The notes beneath the pieces were generated by a model that was given only the letters and a program-made list of their open reading frames with translations, was not told the DNA's origin and searched no databases. Below are positions 40,839 to 49,937 of a stretch of 64,000 nucleotides of DNA, in pieces. Position 1 is the stretch's first letter, and each line of letters starts with the position of its first letter. The DNA lies in contig CAJTKE010000006.1 of the NCBI GenBank assembly GCA_910576865.1, forward strand, positions 1 through 64,000, read 5' to 3'. A program made the position numbers and the translations under genes. This stretch comes from an uncultured Oscillibacter sp. GTDB taxonomy: Bacteria; Bacillota; Clostridia; Oscillospirales; Oscillospiraceae.

Positions 40839-41708
40839 TTACAGGCCCCGCCAGGACTCCGGACGGAGGCGGCTCAGGTCATGTTCGGCCCGGTCGATCT
40901 CCCGGAGCATGGCGTCCCTGTCGCCGTTCAGCGTCCCCCGGAGGACCAGATAGTTGCTGGCGTGGTTCATGCGGAAGACGCTGCCCGGGCTGTCCAGGTT
41001 CTCCACCATGAGGCGGGTTTCCTCCAGCACCTGGGGCTGGGTGAGGAGCTGGAACTTACCCTCCCGGACCCAAGTATAGAGGGGCGTCTCCGGCTCCACC
41101 ATCAGCGTCAGCATCCCGATGTACTCGGGGTTCATGGCGTTGAAGGCCTTGGCGGTGTCCAGGGCGTGGCGCTCCAGGAGCTCCGGACCGCCCAGGCCCG
41201 TAATGGCCGTGACGGAGAGGGCGATGCCGCATTGCCGCACTTTTTGTCCCATCTCGATGATCTCCGCCGCCGGGTGGCCCTTGCGCATCAGGGTCAGCAC
41301 CTCGTCGCTGCCGGACTCCAGACCCATGTAGACCATGGTCAGCCCCTTCTCCCGGAGGGTCCGCAGCTCCTCCTCGGTCCGGACGCGGATGGAGGACGGG
41401 GAGGCGTAGCTGGTCACCTGCCGGCACTCCGGGAAGAGCTCCCGCACCGTGTCCAGGATGACGTACAGCTCCGAGGCCCGCCGGACCAGGGCGTCCCCGT
41501 CGGCCAGGAAGACCTTCTCAATGTGGCGGTAGACCTCCCGGGCCATGCGGAAGTCCTCCAGCACCTCCTCCAGGGGCCGGACGGCGAAGCGCTTTTCCTT
41601 GTACATGCTGCAGAAGGCGCAGGTGTTGTGGCTGCACCCGTAGGTCACCTGGACGATGAGGCTCCGGGCCTCGGAGGGCGGGCGGTACACGCTGCCGTAG
41701 TATCTCAT
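40839..41708 (-). CDS. Radical SAM protein
   Basis: This 289-aa radical S-adenosylmethionine enzyme has an iron-sulfur motif near residue 25 reading CSHNTCAFC, a CxxxxCxxC spacing rather than the canonical CxxxCxxC; it is found in coproporphyrinogen-like/DUF-type 'B12-lacking' radical SAM proteins of this length. The barrel continues with FLADGDALVRR, YASPSSIRV and YMGLESGSDEVL. It overlaps the aminotransferase stop in ATGA, so the two are translationally coupled. The reaction is unknown. Confidence 0.82.
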   Translation of the reverse strand: MRYYGSVYRPPSEARSLIVQVTYGCSHNTCAFCSMYKEKRFAVRPLEEVLEDFRMAREVYRHIEKVFLADGDALVRRASELYVILDTVRELFPECRQVTSYASPSSIRVRTEEELRTLREKGLTMVYMGLESGSDEVLTLMRKGHPAAEIIEMGQKVRQCGIALSVTAITGLGGPELLERHALDTAKAFNAMNPEYIGMLTLMVEPETPLYTWVREGKFQLLTQPQVLEETRLMVENLDSPGSVFRMNHASNYLVLRGTLNGDRDAMLREIDRAEHDLSRLRPESWRGL

Positions 41709-42979
41709 GCGCCCAGCTTCTCCAGCGCGGCCAGCTTCACGCAGACGCAGAACACGGCCATGGCCTGCTCCAGCTCCTCCACCGGGGGCAGGGAGGGGGC
41801 GATGCGGATGTTGCTGTCCCGGGGGTCCTTGCCATAGGGGAAGGTGGCCCCGGCGCTGGTCATGGTGACCCCCGCCTCCTTGCAGAGGGCCAGGGTCCGC
41901 TTGGCCGTGCCGGGCATGGCGTTGAAGGAGACGAAGTACCCGCCCTTGGGCCGCCGCCAGGAGGCGATGTCCAGGGGGGCGATCTCCTTGTCCAGGGTGT
42001 CCACCACGCTGCGGAACTTGGGGCCCATGACGGCGGCGTGCTTTTTCATCAGCTCCAGGGTGTGGGCCTTGTCCTTGAGATAGAGGACGTGGCGCTGCTG
42101 GTTCACCTTGTCGAAGCTGATGACCTGGGGGATCAGGAGCTGCTCCATGTGGGCCATGTTGGCCTCGGAGCAGGCGAAGCAGCTGACGCCCGCGCCGGGG
42201 AGGGTGATCTTGGACGTGGAGGCGAACTCGAAGACCATGTCCGGGTTCCCCGCCTCGGCGCAGAGGGAGAGAATGTCCGGGAAGGGCACGTAGTCCCCCT
42301 CGAACTCGTGGACGCAGTAGGCGTTGTCCCACATGACGGTGAAGTCCGGCGCGGCGGGCCGCAGAGCCGCCAGGCGGCGGATGGTCTCCCGGGAGTAGAT
42401 GACGCCCTCGGGGTTGGAGTATTTGGGCACGCACCAGATGCCCTTGACGGCGGGGTCCTTCACGGCCTCCTCCACGGCGTCCATGTCGGGGCCGTCGTCC
42501 GTCATGGGGATGACGACGAGCTGGAAGCCGAAGGACTCGGTGACCTTGAAGTGCCGGTCATAGCCCGGGGCGGGGCAGAGCCATTTAATGGTTTCCTCCT
42601 CGCGCCAGGGCCGGGGGCTGTGGAGCAGGCCGTGGGTATAAGCCTTGCAGATGGTGTCGTACATCAGCTGGAGGCTGGAGTTGCCGCCCACGAAAACCTG
42701 CTCCGGCCTGCAGCCCAGGATGTCCGCGAAGAGCCGCCGGGCGGCGGGGAGGCCCGCCATCTCGCCGTAGTTCCGGACGTCGATGCCGTCGGAGACGTAG
42801 TCCTCCGGCTTCTGCATCAGGGCGAAGATGTCGCTGACCAGGTCCAGCTGCCGCTTCCCGGGCTTCCCCCGGGCCATGTTCAGGCTGAGGCCCCGGGCCT
42901 TCAGGGACTCGAATTCGCCCTGCAGGCGGGCGTATTCCTCGGCGCGCTCCGCCGGGGTGAGCTGAGCGTAAGGCTTCAT
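41705..42979 (-). CDS. Aminotransferase class I/II, aspartate aminotransferase type Ic-like
   Basis: This 424-aa PLP enzyme of the MocR-like aspartate aminotransferase group (PF12897) carries the PLP lysine in FASTSKITLPGAG, the cofactor region GGNSSLQLMYDTICK, and Asp/Tyr in FTVMWDNAYCVHEF. It is expected to exchange amino groups between aspartate and 2-oxoglutarate. The start at 42979 (MKPYAQLTPAER) follows AAAGGATGG. It is followed by, and coupled to, the radical SAM gene. Confidence 0.88.
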   Translation of the reverse strand: MKPYAQLTPAERAEEYARLQGEFESLKARGLSLNMARGKPGKRQLDLVSDIFALMQKPEDYVSDGIDVRNYGEMAGLPAARRLFADILGCRPEQVFVGGNSSLQLMYDTICKAYTHGLLHSPRPWREEETIKWLCPAPGYDRHFKVTESFGFQLVVIPMTDDGPDMDAVEEAVKDPAVKGIWCVPKYSNPEGVIYSRETIRRLAALRPAAPDFTVMWDNAYCVHEFEGDYVPFPDILSLCAEAGNPDMVFEFASTSKITLPGAGVSCFACSEANMAHMEQLLIPQVISFDKVNQQRHVLYLKDKAHTLELMKKHAAVMGPKFRSVVDTLDKEIAPLDIASWRRPKGGYFVSFNAMPGTAKRTLALCKEAGVTMTSAGATFPYGKDPRDSNIRIAPSLPPVEELEQAMAVFCVCVKLAALEKLGA

Positions 42980-43085
42980 ATGATATCCATCCTTTCTGTC
43001 GGTGGGTTCGATTGAGCCTAGTATAGCGAATCCGGGAGGCGGTTGCAAGCCCAATTTCGGACTGGGCCTTGGAAAAAACCTCCGG

Positions 43086-43114
43086 GCATGTTTCCGCCCT
43101 TCTCCGCATAAAGT
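43086..43114 (+). promoter_or_regulatory. Candidate sigma-E (mother-cell) promoter of spoIID
   Basis: GCATGTT (43086-43092) matches the sigma-E -35 consensus KMATATT at six of seven positions. After 14 nt, CATAAAGT (43107-43114) resembles the -10 CATACA-T. Position and gene (spoIID is sigma-E-controlled in B. subtilis) agree. Confidence 0.55.
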
Positions 43115-43154
43115 GGAAGATACCATCCCTGCCCGCCACAAAGGAGGAAGAGCC

Positions 43155-44192
43155 ATGAGACGAAACAGAGGGACGAGCCCGGTCAGCCAGTCCATCGCCG
43201 TGTCGGCGCTGCTGCTTCTGGCGCTGTTTCTGCTGCCGCTGCCGGGGGCGGACCCCTTCCGCTCCACCCTGTTCGGCCGGGAGGACCCGGTGGACGAGAC
43301 GGAGGAGGAGCCTCCGCCGCCCTCCGTTCCCGGGAGCGGTTCGGACGACGCCCGGACCCTCCGGGTGCTGGACGGGGAGGAGGTCCTGGAGATGGAACTG
43401 GGGACCTATCTCACGGGGGTGGTCCGGGCGGAGATGCCCGCCTCCTTTGAGCCGGAGGCCCTGAAGGCCCAGGCGGTGGCCGCCCGGACCTACACGCTGT
43501 ACAAGCTCCTCACCGGCGGGAACCACGGGGAGACCGCCGACATCTGCACGGACCACGCCTGCTGCCAGGCGTACATCGACGAGGAAAGCGCCCGGGCCAA
43601 CTGGGGGGAGAACGCCGACGCCTGGGAGGCCAAGGTGGAATCGGCGGTCCGGGAAACCGGCGGGGAGGCCATCCTCTACGGCGGCGTGCCCATCCTGGCG
43701 GTGTTTCACTCCTCCTCGGCGGGGCTGACCCGGGCGGCGGGGGAGGTCTGGCTGGACGACCTGCCCTATCTCCAGGCCGTTCGGTCCCCGGAGCCCGGGG
43801 ACCGGATTCCCAACTACTACAGCCGGGTGGAGTTCACGCCGGAGGAGCTGCGGGCAAGGCTCCAGGCGGCTTTCCCGGCGGCGGACCTGTCCGGCGGCAT
43901 GGAAACATGGCTGCGGGACCCCGCCGCCGACGGCGCGGGAAACGTGGAGACCCTGTCCGTGGGCGGTGTGACCGTCAAGGGGACCCGGGTCCGGGCGGCC
44001 CTGAATCTCCGCTCCGCCTGCTTCACCTGGGAGATGCAGGAGGGGAAGATGGTCTTCTTCGTCACCGGCTACGGCCACGGCGTGGGCCTGAGTCAGTACG
44101 GGGCCAGCGCCATGGCGGCGGCGGGGGCGGACTACCGGGAGATTCTGACCCATTACTACACCGGTGTGACGGTGGAGCCCTGGGGCGGATAA
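43155..44192 (+). CDS. spoIID: Stage II sporulation protein D (SpoIID), peptidoglycan lytic transglycosylase
   Basis: This 345-aa mother-cell membrane enzyme cleaves peptidoglycan glycan strands during engulfment with SpoIIP and SpoIIM. It has an N-terminal anchor helix (SIAVSALLLLALFLLPLPG) and a Pro-rich linker. The SpoIID core follows, with VVRAEMPASFEPEALKAQAVAARTYT, whose Glu is catalytic, a CxxHxxC-like DICTDHACCQAY, and the C-terminal GYGHGVGLSQYGA signature. The start ATG 43155 follows AAGGAGGAAG. Its presence shows a sporulating lineage. Confidence 0.92.
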   Translation: MRRNRGTSPVSQSIAVSALLLLALFLLPLPGADPFRSTLFGREDPVDETEEEPPPPSVPGSGSDDARTLRVLDGEEVLEMELGTYLTGVVRAEMPASFEPEALKAQAVAARTYTLYKLLTGGNHGETADICTDHACCQAYIDEESARANWGENADAWEAKVESAVRETGGEAILYGGVPILAVFHSSSAGLTRAAGEVWLDDLPYLQAVRSPEPGDRIPNYYSRVEFTPEELRARLQAAFPAADLSGGMETWLRDPAADGAGNVETLSVGGVTVKGTRVRAALNLRSACFTWEMQEGKMVFFVTGYGHGVGLSQYGASAMAAAGADYREILTHYYTGVTVEPWGG

Positions 44193-44199
44193 GCCGCAC

Positions 44200-44229
44200 T
44201 TTACAAAACCCCCTCGGGTGTGATAAAAT
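44200..44229 (+). promoter_or_regulatory. Promoter upstream of the secreted deacetylase-like gene
   Basis: -35 TTTACA, an 18-nt spacer and -10 TAAAAT, about 40 nt before the start. An alternative -10 TATACT lies 2 nt downstream. Confidence 0.5.
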
Positions 44230-44268
44230 ATACTGGTTTTCAACAGATTCCACAAAGGAGGGACGCAT

Positions 44269-45420
44269 ATGAAACGGCGGGCGGCGGCTTTGATTCTGTG
44301 CCTTCTGCTGGTGTTCCAGCTGTCCCTCCCCCCCGCCCGGGCCGCGGGGGACCGGGTCTACTTCACCGCCGCGGGCAGCTATATCCTGCCCCTGTCGGAC
44401 AACACCATGCCCTTCTGGAGCGGCGGCTATGTCTACATCCCCAGCTCCATCTTCACCGGCAAGGGCCGGGAGGCCCTGGGCGTCTCCCAGGTGCTGGACA
44501 GCGGCCAGGAGTGGATGACCCTGTACAGCGTCCGGAAGTCCCTGACCTACAACTTCTCCGACAACTGCGCCATGGACAACGACGGCACGGTCTACTACCC
44601 CGGGGCCATCCTGCGGAACGGGACGGTCTTCGTCCCCGCCAGCACCGTCTCCCGGTATTTCGACCTGCTCTACTCCGTCATCGAGGTGGAGCACGGCAGT
44701 CTGGTCTGGCTCCGCCAGTCCAGCTACGGCCTGTCGGACAAGCTCTACGCCGACGCCGCCCGGCATCCCATGAACTCCGTTTACTCCGATTATATCCGGG
44801 CCAGAGAGTCCGCCGGTCCGGGGGATGGGTCCCCCGGAGAAGGCGCCCGGCCCTCCGATTCCCCGGAGGACCAGGAGGGACTGGAGGGCAAGCGCATCGC
44901 CCTGTGCCTGAAGGCCGGCAGCGACGCCGCCGTCCTCACCGACGCCCTGGAGAGCTATGGCGCGGGCGCCGCCTTCTTCTTCACGCCGGAGGAGATGGAG
45001 CGGCAGGGGGGGACCCTCCGCCGCCTCACCGCCCTGGGCCAGAGCGTGGGCATCCTGGCGGACGCCACCGATCCGGACCGCACCGTGGCGGAGCAGCTGG
45101 AGGCGGGCAACGCCGCCCTCTTCCGGGCCACCTGCGGCAAGACCCGTCTGGCCTGTCTCCAGGGCGGCGGGCCCCAGGCCCAGCGGGAGGCGGAGGAGGC
45201 GGGCTTCCGCTGCCTCCGGCCGGACCTGGACCGGAGCGGGTCCGCCCTGCGCAATGCCTCCGGCGCCCAGGAGCTGGTCCGCCGTCTGGCCTCCTGGCGG
45301 GGGGACGCCGCTGTCTGGCTGGGGGACAGCGCCACCCCGGCGGGTCTGCGGGCCTTCCTGGCCGCCGCCAGGGAGGCGGGGGGCAAGTGCGCGGTCTACA
45401 CGGAGGCGGGCCTCCGCTGA
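44269..45420 (+). CDS. Secreted protein with copper-amine-oxidase-like and degenerate deacetylase-like domains
   Basis: This 383-aa exported protein has a signal peptide ending ARA|A near residue 25. The N-terminal 140 residues resemble a copper-amine-oxidase N-domain-like stalk (GGYVYIPSSIF; GTVFVPASTVSRYF). After a Gly/Pro/Ser linker, the C-terminal 170 residues look like a polysaccharide-deacetylase (NodB) fold (YGAGAAFFFTPEEME; SVGILADATDPDRT; FRATCGK) but without the metal-binding DD and HxxxH motifs. It is probably a non-catalytic wall or spore-associated protein. It lies just after spoIID. Confidence 0.72.
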   Translation: MKRRAAALILCLLLVFQLSLPPARAAGDRVYFTAAGSYILPLSDNTMPFWSGGYVYIPSSIFTGKGREALGVSQVLDSGQEWMTLYSVRKSLTYNFSDNCAMDNDGTVYYPGAILRNGTVFVPASTVSRYFDLLYSVIEVEHGSLVWLRQSSYGLSDKLYADAARHPMNSVYSDYIRARESAGPGDGSPGEGARPSDSPEDQEGLEGKRIALCLKAGSDAAVLTDALESYGAGAAFFFTPEEMERQGGTLRRLTALGQSVGILADATDPDRTVAEQLEAGNAALFRATCGKTRLACLQGGGPQAQREAEEAGFRCLRPDLDRSGSALRNASGAQELVRRLASWRGDAAVWLGDSATPAGLRAFLAAAREAGGKCAVYTEAGLR

Positions 45421-45474
45421 GGCCGCCTGGGCCGATTCTTAACAGAATATTCAACAACCCCGTGCCGCAGCGGG

Positions 45475-45480
45475 TATAAT
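45475..45480 (+). promoter_or_regulatory. Consensus -10 of the two-component/HtrA operon
   Basis: A perfect TATAAT lies 36 nt before the response-regulator start. The best upstream element is TTCAAC at 19-nt spacing, so the -35 is weak and the promoter may need an activator. Confidence 0.5.
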
Positions 45481-45515
45481 AACAAGAGAAATATTGGAAA
45501 ACTTGGGGGTTCGAT

Positions 45516-46214
45516 ATGGGACGCAATATTCTGGTGGTCGAGGACGACCGCAATATCTCCGACCTCATTCACATGTACCTGGTGAAGGAGGGCTTCGACG
45601 TCCGCATCGCCGGGGACGGCGGAAGGGCCATTGAGGAGTTCCAGAAGGCCGCGCCGGACCTGATTCTGCTGGACATCATGCTCCCCGTCATGGACGGCTG
45701 GGCCGTCTGCGCCAAGATCCGGGAGACCTCCCAGGTCCCCATCATCATGCTCACCGCCAAGAGCGAGGTCTTCGACCGCATCCAGGGCCTGGAGATGGGT
45801 GCGGACGACTACATCGTCAAGCCCTTCGAGATGAAGGAGCTCATCGCCCGGATCAACGCCGTCCTCCGCCGGACGGAGATCCCCAACGACACCAGCAAAA
45901 AGCTGACCTTCGACAAGCTGGTGATCAACCTGGACTCCTACGAGCTCATCGTGGACGGGAGGAAGATCGACACCCCGCCCAAGGAGCTGGAGCTCCTCTA
46001 CCATCTGGCCTCCACCCCCAACCGGGTCTACACCCGGAACCAGCTCCTGGACGAGGTCTGGGGCTTCGACTACTTCGGGGACAGCCGGACGGTGGACGTA
46101 CACATCAAGCGCCTGCGGGAGAAGGTGGAGGGCGTCAGCGAGAAATGGGCGCTGAAGACCGTGTGGGGCGTGGGCTATAAATTCGAGCTGCTCTCGGAAA
46201 AGGCGGAGGCATGA
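45516..46214 (+). CDS. OmpR/PhoB-family response regulator
   Basis: This 232-aa regulator has a receiver domain (acidic EDD at 9-11, phospho-acceptor D53 in LILLDIMLP, Lys in IVKPFEMKEL) and a winged-helix Trans_reg_C domain (KELELLYHLASTPNRVYTRNQLLDEVWG; RTVDVHIKRLREKVEG). It overlaps its kinase in ATGA. The operon regulator-kinase-HtrA resembles the CssRS/WalRK style of envelope-stress control. Confidence 0.92.
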   Translation: MGRNILVVEDDRNISDLIHMYLVKEGFDVRIAGDGGRAIEEFQKAAPDLILLDIMLPVMDGWAVCAKIRETSQVPIIMLTAKSEVFDRIQGLEMGADDYIVKPFEMKELIARINAVLRRTEIPNDTSKKLTFDKLVINLDSYELIVDGRKIDTPPKELELLYHLASTPNRVYTRNQLLDEVWGFDYFGDSRTVDVHIKRLREKVEGVSEKWALKTVWGVGYKFELLSEKAEA

Positions 46215-47665
46215 AGCGCTTTCAGGAGCGGACCCAGGGCCTCTACTGGCGGCAGCTCTGCGTCACCGCGGGCATGGTGCTTCTGACGCTGTGCCTCCTG
46301 GGCGTGTCCTTCTTCTCCCTGAGCTACAACTACGCCCGGAGCCAGCAGGGGGAGGAGATCGCCTCCAAGGCCCGGGTCATGAGCCAGCTTTCCCTGAGCT
46401 ATCTGGAGAGCGGGCGGTACCTGGACATGGAGGACCTCCAGGACGACCTGGACTTCCAGCGCCTGGCCAGCTTCGCCGCCATCGTCTCCGACGTGCATTT
46501 CATGATCTGCGACATGGAGGGCCACGTCCTCCTCTCCACGGACAAGACCCTGGACGGGAAGACGGTGACCATCCCCCCCGAGCGGACGGCGAAGATCATG
46601 GAGCGGGGCAGCGCCTCCTGGCGGGACGACTTCGGGGGGCTCTATCCCCAGAAACGCTTCTCCGTGGGCGTCGCCGCCGTGAACCCCGTCACCATGGAGC
46701 GGGTGGGCGAGGTGGTGGCCGTGTCCACCATGGCCTCCCTGGACTCCATGTGGCAGGGCTTCATCGGCCTCTTTTTCATGACGGCTTTCGTGGTGCTGAT
46801 GATCGCCTTCATGGCCTCCTCCGTCACCGCCATGCGGCAGGTGAAGCCCATCCGGGAGATGGTGGAGGCCACCCGGCGCTACGCCGAGGGGGACTTCGAC
46901 ATCCGCATGAACGACTACGGGCGAAGCGACGAGGTGGGGGAGCTGGCGGCGTCCTTCAACGCCATGGCCGAGTCCCTCCAGCAGACGGAGCGGCAGCGCC
47001 GGGAGTTCATCGCCAACATCTCCCACGAGCTGAAAACCCCCATGACCACCATCGCCGGGTACACCGACGCCATCCTGGACGGCGCCGTCCCCCCGGAGAA
47101 CGAGGAGCAGTACCTCCGGATCATCTCCGGAGAGAGCCGCCGCCTCAGCCGCTTGGTGCGCCGGATGCTGGACGTGAGCCAGCTCCAGGCCATCGACCCC
47201 CTGCGGAGCGGGGCCCACTTCGACCTCTGCGAGAGCATGAGGCGGGTGCTGATCTCCATGGAGAAGAAGATCACGGACCGGGAGCTGGACGTGGAGGCGG
47301 ACATCCCCGAGGGGCCCATTCTGGTCCTGGGGGACAACGACCTGATCACCCAGGTGATCTACAACCTGCTGGAGAACGCGGCCAAGTTCGCCTACAAGGG
47401 CTCCACCCTCTACCTGGGGCTGACCCTTCTGGACGGCCGGGCCCGGGTGACGGTGCGCAACTGCGGGGACACCATCCCGGCGGCGGAGCTGCCCCTGCTC
47501 TTCGAGCGCTTCCACAAGAGCGACAAATCCCGCAGCGAGGACAAGGACGGCGTGGGCCTGGGGCTCTACATCGTCAAGACCATCCTGGAGCAGCACAAGG
47601 AGAAAATCAACGTCACCAGCGAAAACGGGGTGACCACCTTCTCCTTCTCGCTGACCACGAAATGA
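46211..47665 (+). CDS. HAMP-containing sensor histidine kinase
   Basis: This 484-aa membrane kinase has a transmembrane helix at about residues 12-36, an extracellular loop of about 130 residues, a second helix (FIGLFFMTAFVVLMIAFMAS) and HAMP (VKPIREMVEATRRYAEGDFDI). HisKA has the phospho-His in NISHELKTPM; HATPase_c has NLLENAAKFA and a degenerate G1 box (NCGDTI in place of DNG.GI), then GVGLGLYIVKTI. Partner of the adjacent OmpR-type regulator. The likely signal is envelope or protein-folding stress, judged from the HtrA protease behind it. Confidence 0.9.
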   Translation: MKRFQERTQGLYWRQLCVTAGMVLLTLCLLGVSFFSLSYNYARSQQGEEIASKARVMSQLSLSYLESGRYLDMEDLQDDLDFQRLASFAAIVSDVHFMICDMEGHVLLSTDKTLDGKTVTIPPERTAKIMERGSASWRDDFGGLYPQKRFSVGVAAVNPVTMERVGEVVAVSTMASLDSMWQGFIGLFFMTAFVVLMIAFMASSVTAMRQVKPIREMVEATRRYAEGDFDIRMNDYGRSDEVGELAASFNAMAESLQQTERQRREFIANISHELKTPMTTIAGYTDAILDGAVPPENEEQYLRIISGESRRLSRLVRRMLDVSQLQAIDPLRSGAHFDLCESMRRVLISMEKKITDRELDVEADIPEGPILVLGDNDLITQVIYNLLENAAKFAYKGSTLYLGLTLLDGRARVTVRNCGDTIPAAELPLLFERFHKSDKSRSEDKDGVGLGLYIVKTILEQHKEKINVTSENGVTTFSFSLTTK

Positions 47666-47671
47666 GGCAAC

Positions 47672-49012
47672 ATGGCAGAACGTGAACAGGCCGGGCACAT
47701 GCCCGGCGAGATCGTGGAGGTCTACCGCGCCCCCCTCCGGGGCGGGGAGCGGGACCCCCGGGAAGTGGTGGAGACCTACCGCCAGCGGGATTCCCGGGAG
47801 GTGGTGGAGTCCTACCGCCGCCCCGTCCCCGTCCGTAGGGCCTCCCCCGCCGGGAACGCCGCCTTGCGGAGCGTGAAGCGCCGGGGCGCCTTTCGGGGCC
47901 GGAGGGCGGGCCTTTACAAATTTTTGATCTGCGTGGCGGTGCTGGCGGGCCTCGCGGCGGGGGCCAGGGCCATGGACTGGTTTTACTACGACTGGTATCA
48001 GGACGAATGGTGGCCCGGAGAGGCGGTCCATGAGACGGAGACGGCGGAGATCACCATCCCCGGCTGGCCCGTGGACCAGGGGGCCGGCCTGTCCGTCTCC
48101 CGGGACCAGGGGGAGCCCCTGACGGCCCAGGAGGTCTACTGCCTTTTGAACCCGGCGGTGGTGACGGTGCAGTGCGCCACCGGGGAGGGCATCTCCGTGG
48201 GCACCGGCGTCATCTTCTCCGAGGACGGATATATTATCACCAACCACCACGTGGTCCGGGGCGGAAGCGAGTGCTACGTCACCCTGGACACCGGCCGGAC
48301 CATGGAGGTCTGCTTCGTGGCGGGGGATGAGGACAGCGATCTTGCCGTGCTGAAGGTCCCCCCCAGGGAGCTCCGTCTCCTGCCTGACGAGGCGCTGCCC
48401 TGCGCCTCCTTCGGGGACTCGGAGAAGCTGGTGGTGGGGGACCCGGTCTACGCCATCGGCGCGCCCCGGCGCCTCCGGGGCACCCTGACCAACGGCATCA
48501 TCTCCGCCATCGACCGGGACGTGGAGGTGGAGGGCCGGACCATGACCCTCCTCCAGACCAACGCCGCCCTGAACTCCGGGAACTCCGGCGGGCCCCTCAT
48601 CAGTGAGAGCGGCCAGGTGGTGGGCATCAACGTGGCCAAATACATGTCCGATTGGAACCGGGACAGCGTGGAGGGCCTGGGCTTCGCCATCCCCTCCGCC
48701 CAGCTGGAGCGCATCGTCAACGACCTTTTGAAATGGGGAGAGGTGCAGCCGGAGCCGAGACTGGGCATCTGGGTGCTGACGGACGAGGACGGCTTGCTGG
48801 TGGACTCCGTGGACCCCGACACCGCCGCCGCGGCGGCGGGCGTCCGGCCCGGGGACTATATCATCGCCGCCCAGGGCCGGGAGGTCCGCACGAACCAGGA
48901 TCTGTTCCGGGTCCGTCGGACTCTCTACGTGGGGGACCGGCTGGAGCTGACCCTCCGCCGGGGGGACCGGGTTCTGGAGGTCACCCTGGAGCTGGACGAG
49001 GCGGCGGACTGA
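47672..49012 (+). CDS. HtrA/DegP-type membrane-anchored serine protease with PDZ domain
   Basis: This 446-aa surface protease or chaperone for misfolded exported proteins has the triad His in IITNHHVV, Asp in DSDLAVL and Ser in LNSGNSGGPLIS. One PDZ domain lies at about residues 360-440. A transmembrane helix is at about 85-105. The cytoplasmic N-terminus holds three imperfect repeats of the type REVVExYR (EIVEVYRAP, REVVETYRQ, REVVESYRRP), not a usual HtrA feature. The gene starts 6 nt after the kinase stop, so it is likely co-regulated by that system. Confidence 0.92.
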   Translation: MAEREQAGHMPGEIVEVYRAPLRGGERDPREVVETYRQRDSREVVESYRRPVPVRRASPAGNAALRSVKRRGAFRGRRAGLYKFLICVAVLAGLAAGARAMDWFYYDWYQDEWWPGEAVHETETAEITIPGWPVDQGAGLSVSRDQGEPLTAQEVYCLLNPAVVTVQCATGEGISVGTGVIFSEDGYIITNHHVVRGGSECYVTLDTGRTMEVCFVAGDEDSDLAVLKVPPRELRLLPDEALPCASFGDSEKLVVGDPVYAIGAPRRLRGTLTNGIISAIDRDVEVEGRTMTLLQTNAALNSGNSGGPLISESGQVVGINVAKYMSDWNRDSVEGLGFAIPSAQLERIVNDLLKWGEVQPEPRLGIWVLTDEDGLLVDSVDPDTAAAAAGVRPGDYIIAAQGREVRTNQDLFRVRRTLYVGDRLELTLRRGDRVLEVTLELDEAAD

Positions 49013-49029
49013 GGACGGACGCGAAAAAA

Positions 49030-49050
49030 AGGAGGGGCCCGGCCCCTCCT
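49030..49050. terminator. Terminator between htrA-like gene and exonuclease III gene
   Basis: AGGAGGGGCC and its complement form a compact stem. On the minus strand it is followed by a run of T, so it terminates the exonuclease gene strongly and the protease gene weakly. Confidence 0.75.
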
Positions 49051-49054
49051 CCGT

Positions 49055-49813
49055 TTATGCCTCGGCAAGCTCCAGCACCACCGGGCAGTGGTCGCTGCCG
49101 GTGACCTCGCTCCAGATGTCGGCGCTCCGGATGCGGTCCCGGAGGCGCTCGGAGACGATGAAGTAGTCGATTCTCCACCCCGTGTTGTTCTCCCGGGCCC
49201 GGCCCCGATAGCTCCACCAGGAGTAGGCCCCGGTCTTGTCCGGGTACAGCGCCCGGAAGGTGTCCACAAAGCCGGAATCCAGAAGTCTGGTCATCTTCTC
49301 CCGCTCCTCGTCGGTGAAGCCGGGGTTCCGGCGGTTGGTGGAGGGGTTTTTCAGGTCGATCTCCTGGTGGGCCACGTTCAGGTCCCCGCAGTAGACCACC
49401 GGCTTCACGGCGTCCAGCTCGCAGAGGTATTCCCTGAGGTCGTCCTCCCAGGCCATCCGGTAGTCCAGGCGGAGAAGCTGGTCCTTGGAGTTGGGGGTGT
49501 AGCAGCAGACCAGATAGAAGTCCTCGAACTCCGCCGTGATGACCCGCCCCTCGTGGCGGTGCTCGTCGATGCCGAAGTCATAAGTGACATTCAGGGGCTC
49601 TCGCCGGGTGAAGACGGCGGTGCCGGAGTAGCCCGCCTTGTCCGCGCTGTTCCAGAAGCGCTGATAGCCGGGGAGGTCGAACTCCGCCTGCTCCGGGCGC
49701 ATCTTCGTCTCTTGGAGGCAGATGACGTCCGCGTCGGCGAAGGCGCAGAAGTCCAGAAAGCCCTTTTTCAGGCAGGCCCGGAGGCCGTTGACGTTCCAGG
49801 AAACCAGTTTCAT
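49055..49813 (-). CDS. xth: Exodeoxyribonuclease III / AP endonuclease
   Basis: This 252-aa DNA-repair enzyme cleaves 5' to abasic sites. EEP-family motifs are MKLVSWNVNGLRA (metal Asn), ICLQETKMR (metal Glu), GTAVFTR, VVYCGDLNVAHQEIDL (Asp/Asn), WRIDYFIVSE and the C-terminal GSDHCPVVLEL with the catalytic His. Full length and clearly intact. Transcribed alone, divergent from the GNAT gene. Confidence 0.93.
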   Translation of the reverse strand: MKLVSWNVNGLRACLKKGFLDFCAFADADVICLQETKMRPEQAEFDLPGYQRFWNSADKAGYSGTAVFTRREPLNVTYDFGIDEHRHEGRVITAEFEDFYLVCCYTPNSKDQLLRLDYRMAWEDDLREYLCELDAVKPVVYCGDLNVAHQEIDLKNPSTNRRNPGFTDEEREKMTRLLDSGFVDTFRALYPDKTGAYSWWSYRGRARENNTGWRIDYFIVSERLRDRIRSADIWSEVTGSDHCPVVLELAEA

Positions 49814-49831
49814 ACAAACACCTCTTTTGAA

Positions 49832-49859
49832 TTGTTGAGCTTTTCCCGTTCCCTATTGT
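49832..49859 (+). promoter_or_regulatory. Promoter upstream of the GNAT gene
   Basis: -35 TTGTTG, a 16-nt spacer and -10 TATTGT, 79 nt before the start. Confidence 0.45.
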
Positions 49860-49937
49860 AACGGATGCCGGGGGAAAAAACAATCGCCTTTTTCAGGCGG
49901 AGCCCCCGCCAGCCGGTCTGTGAGAGGAGGCGCGGCG

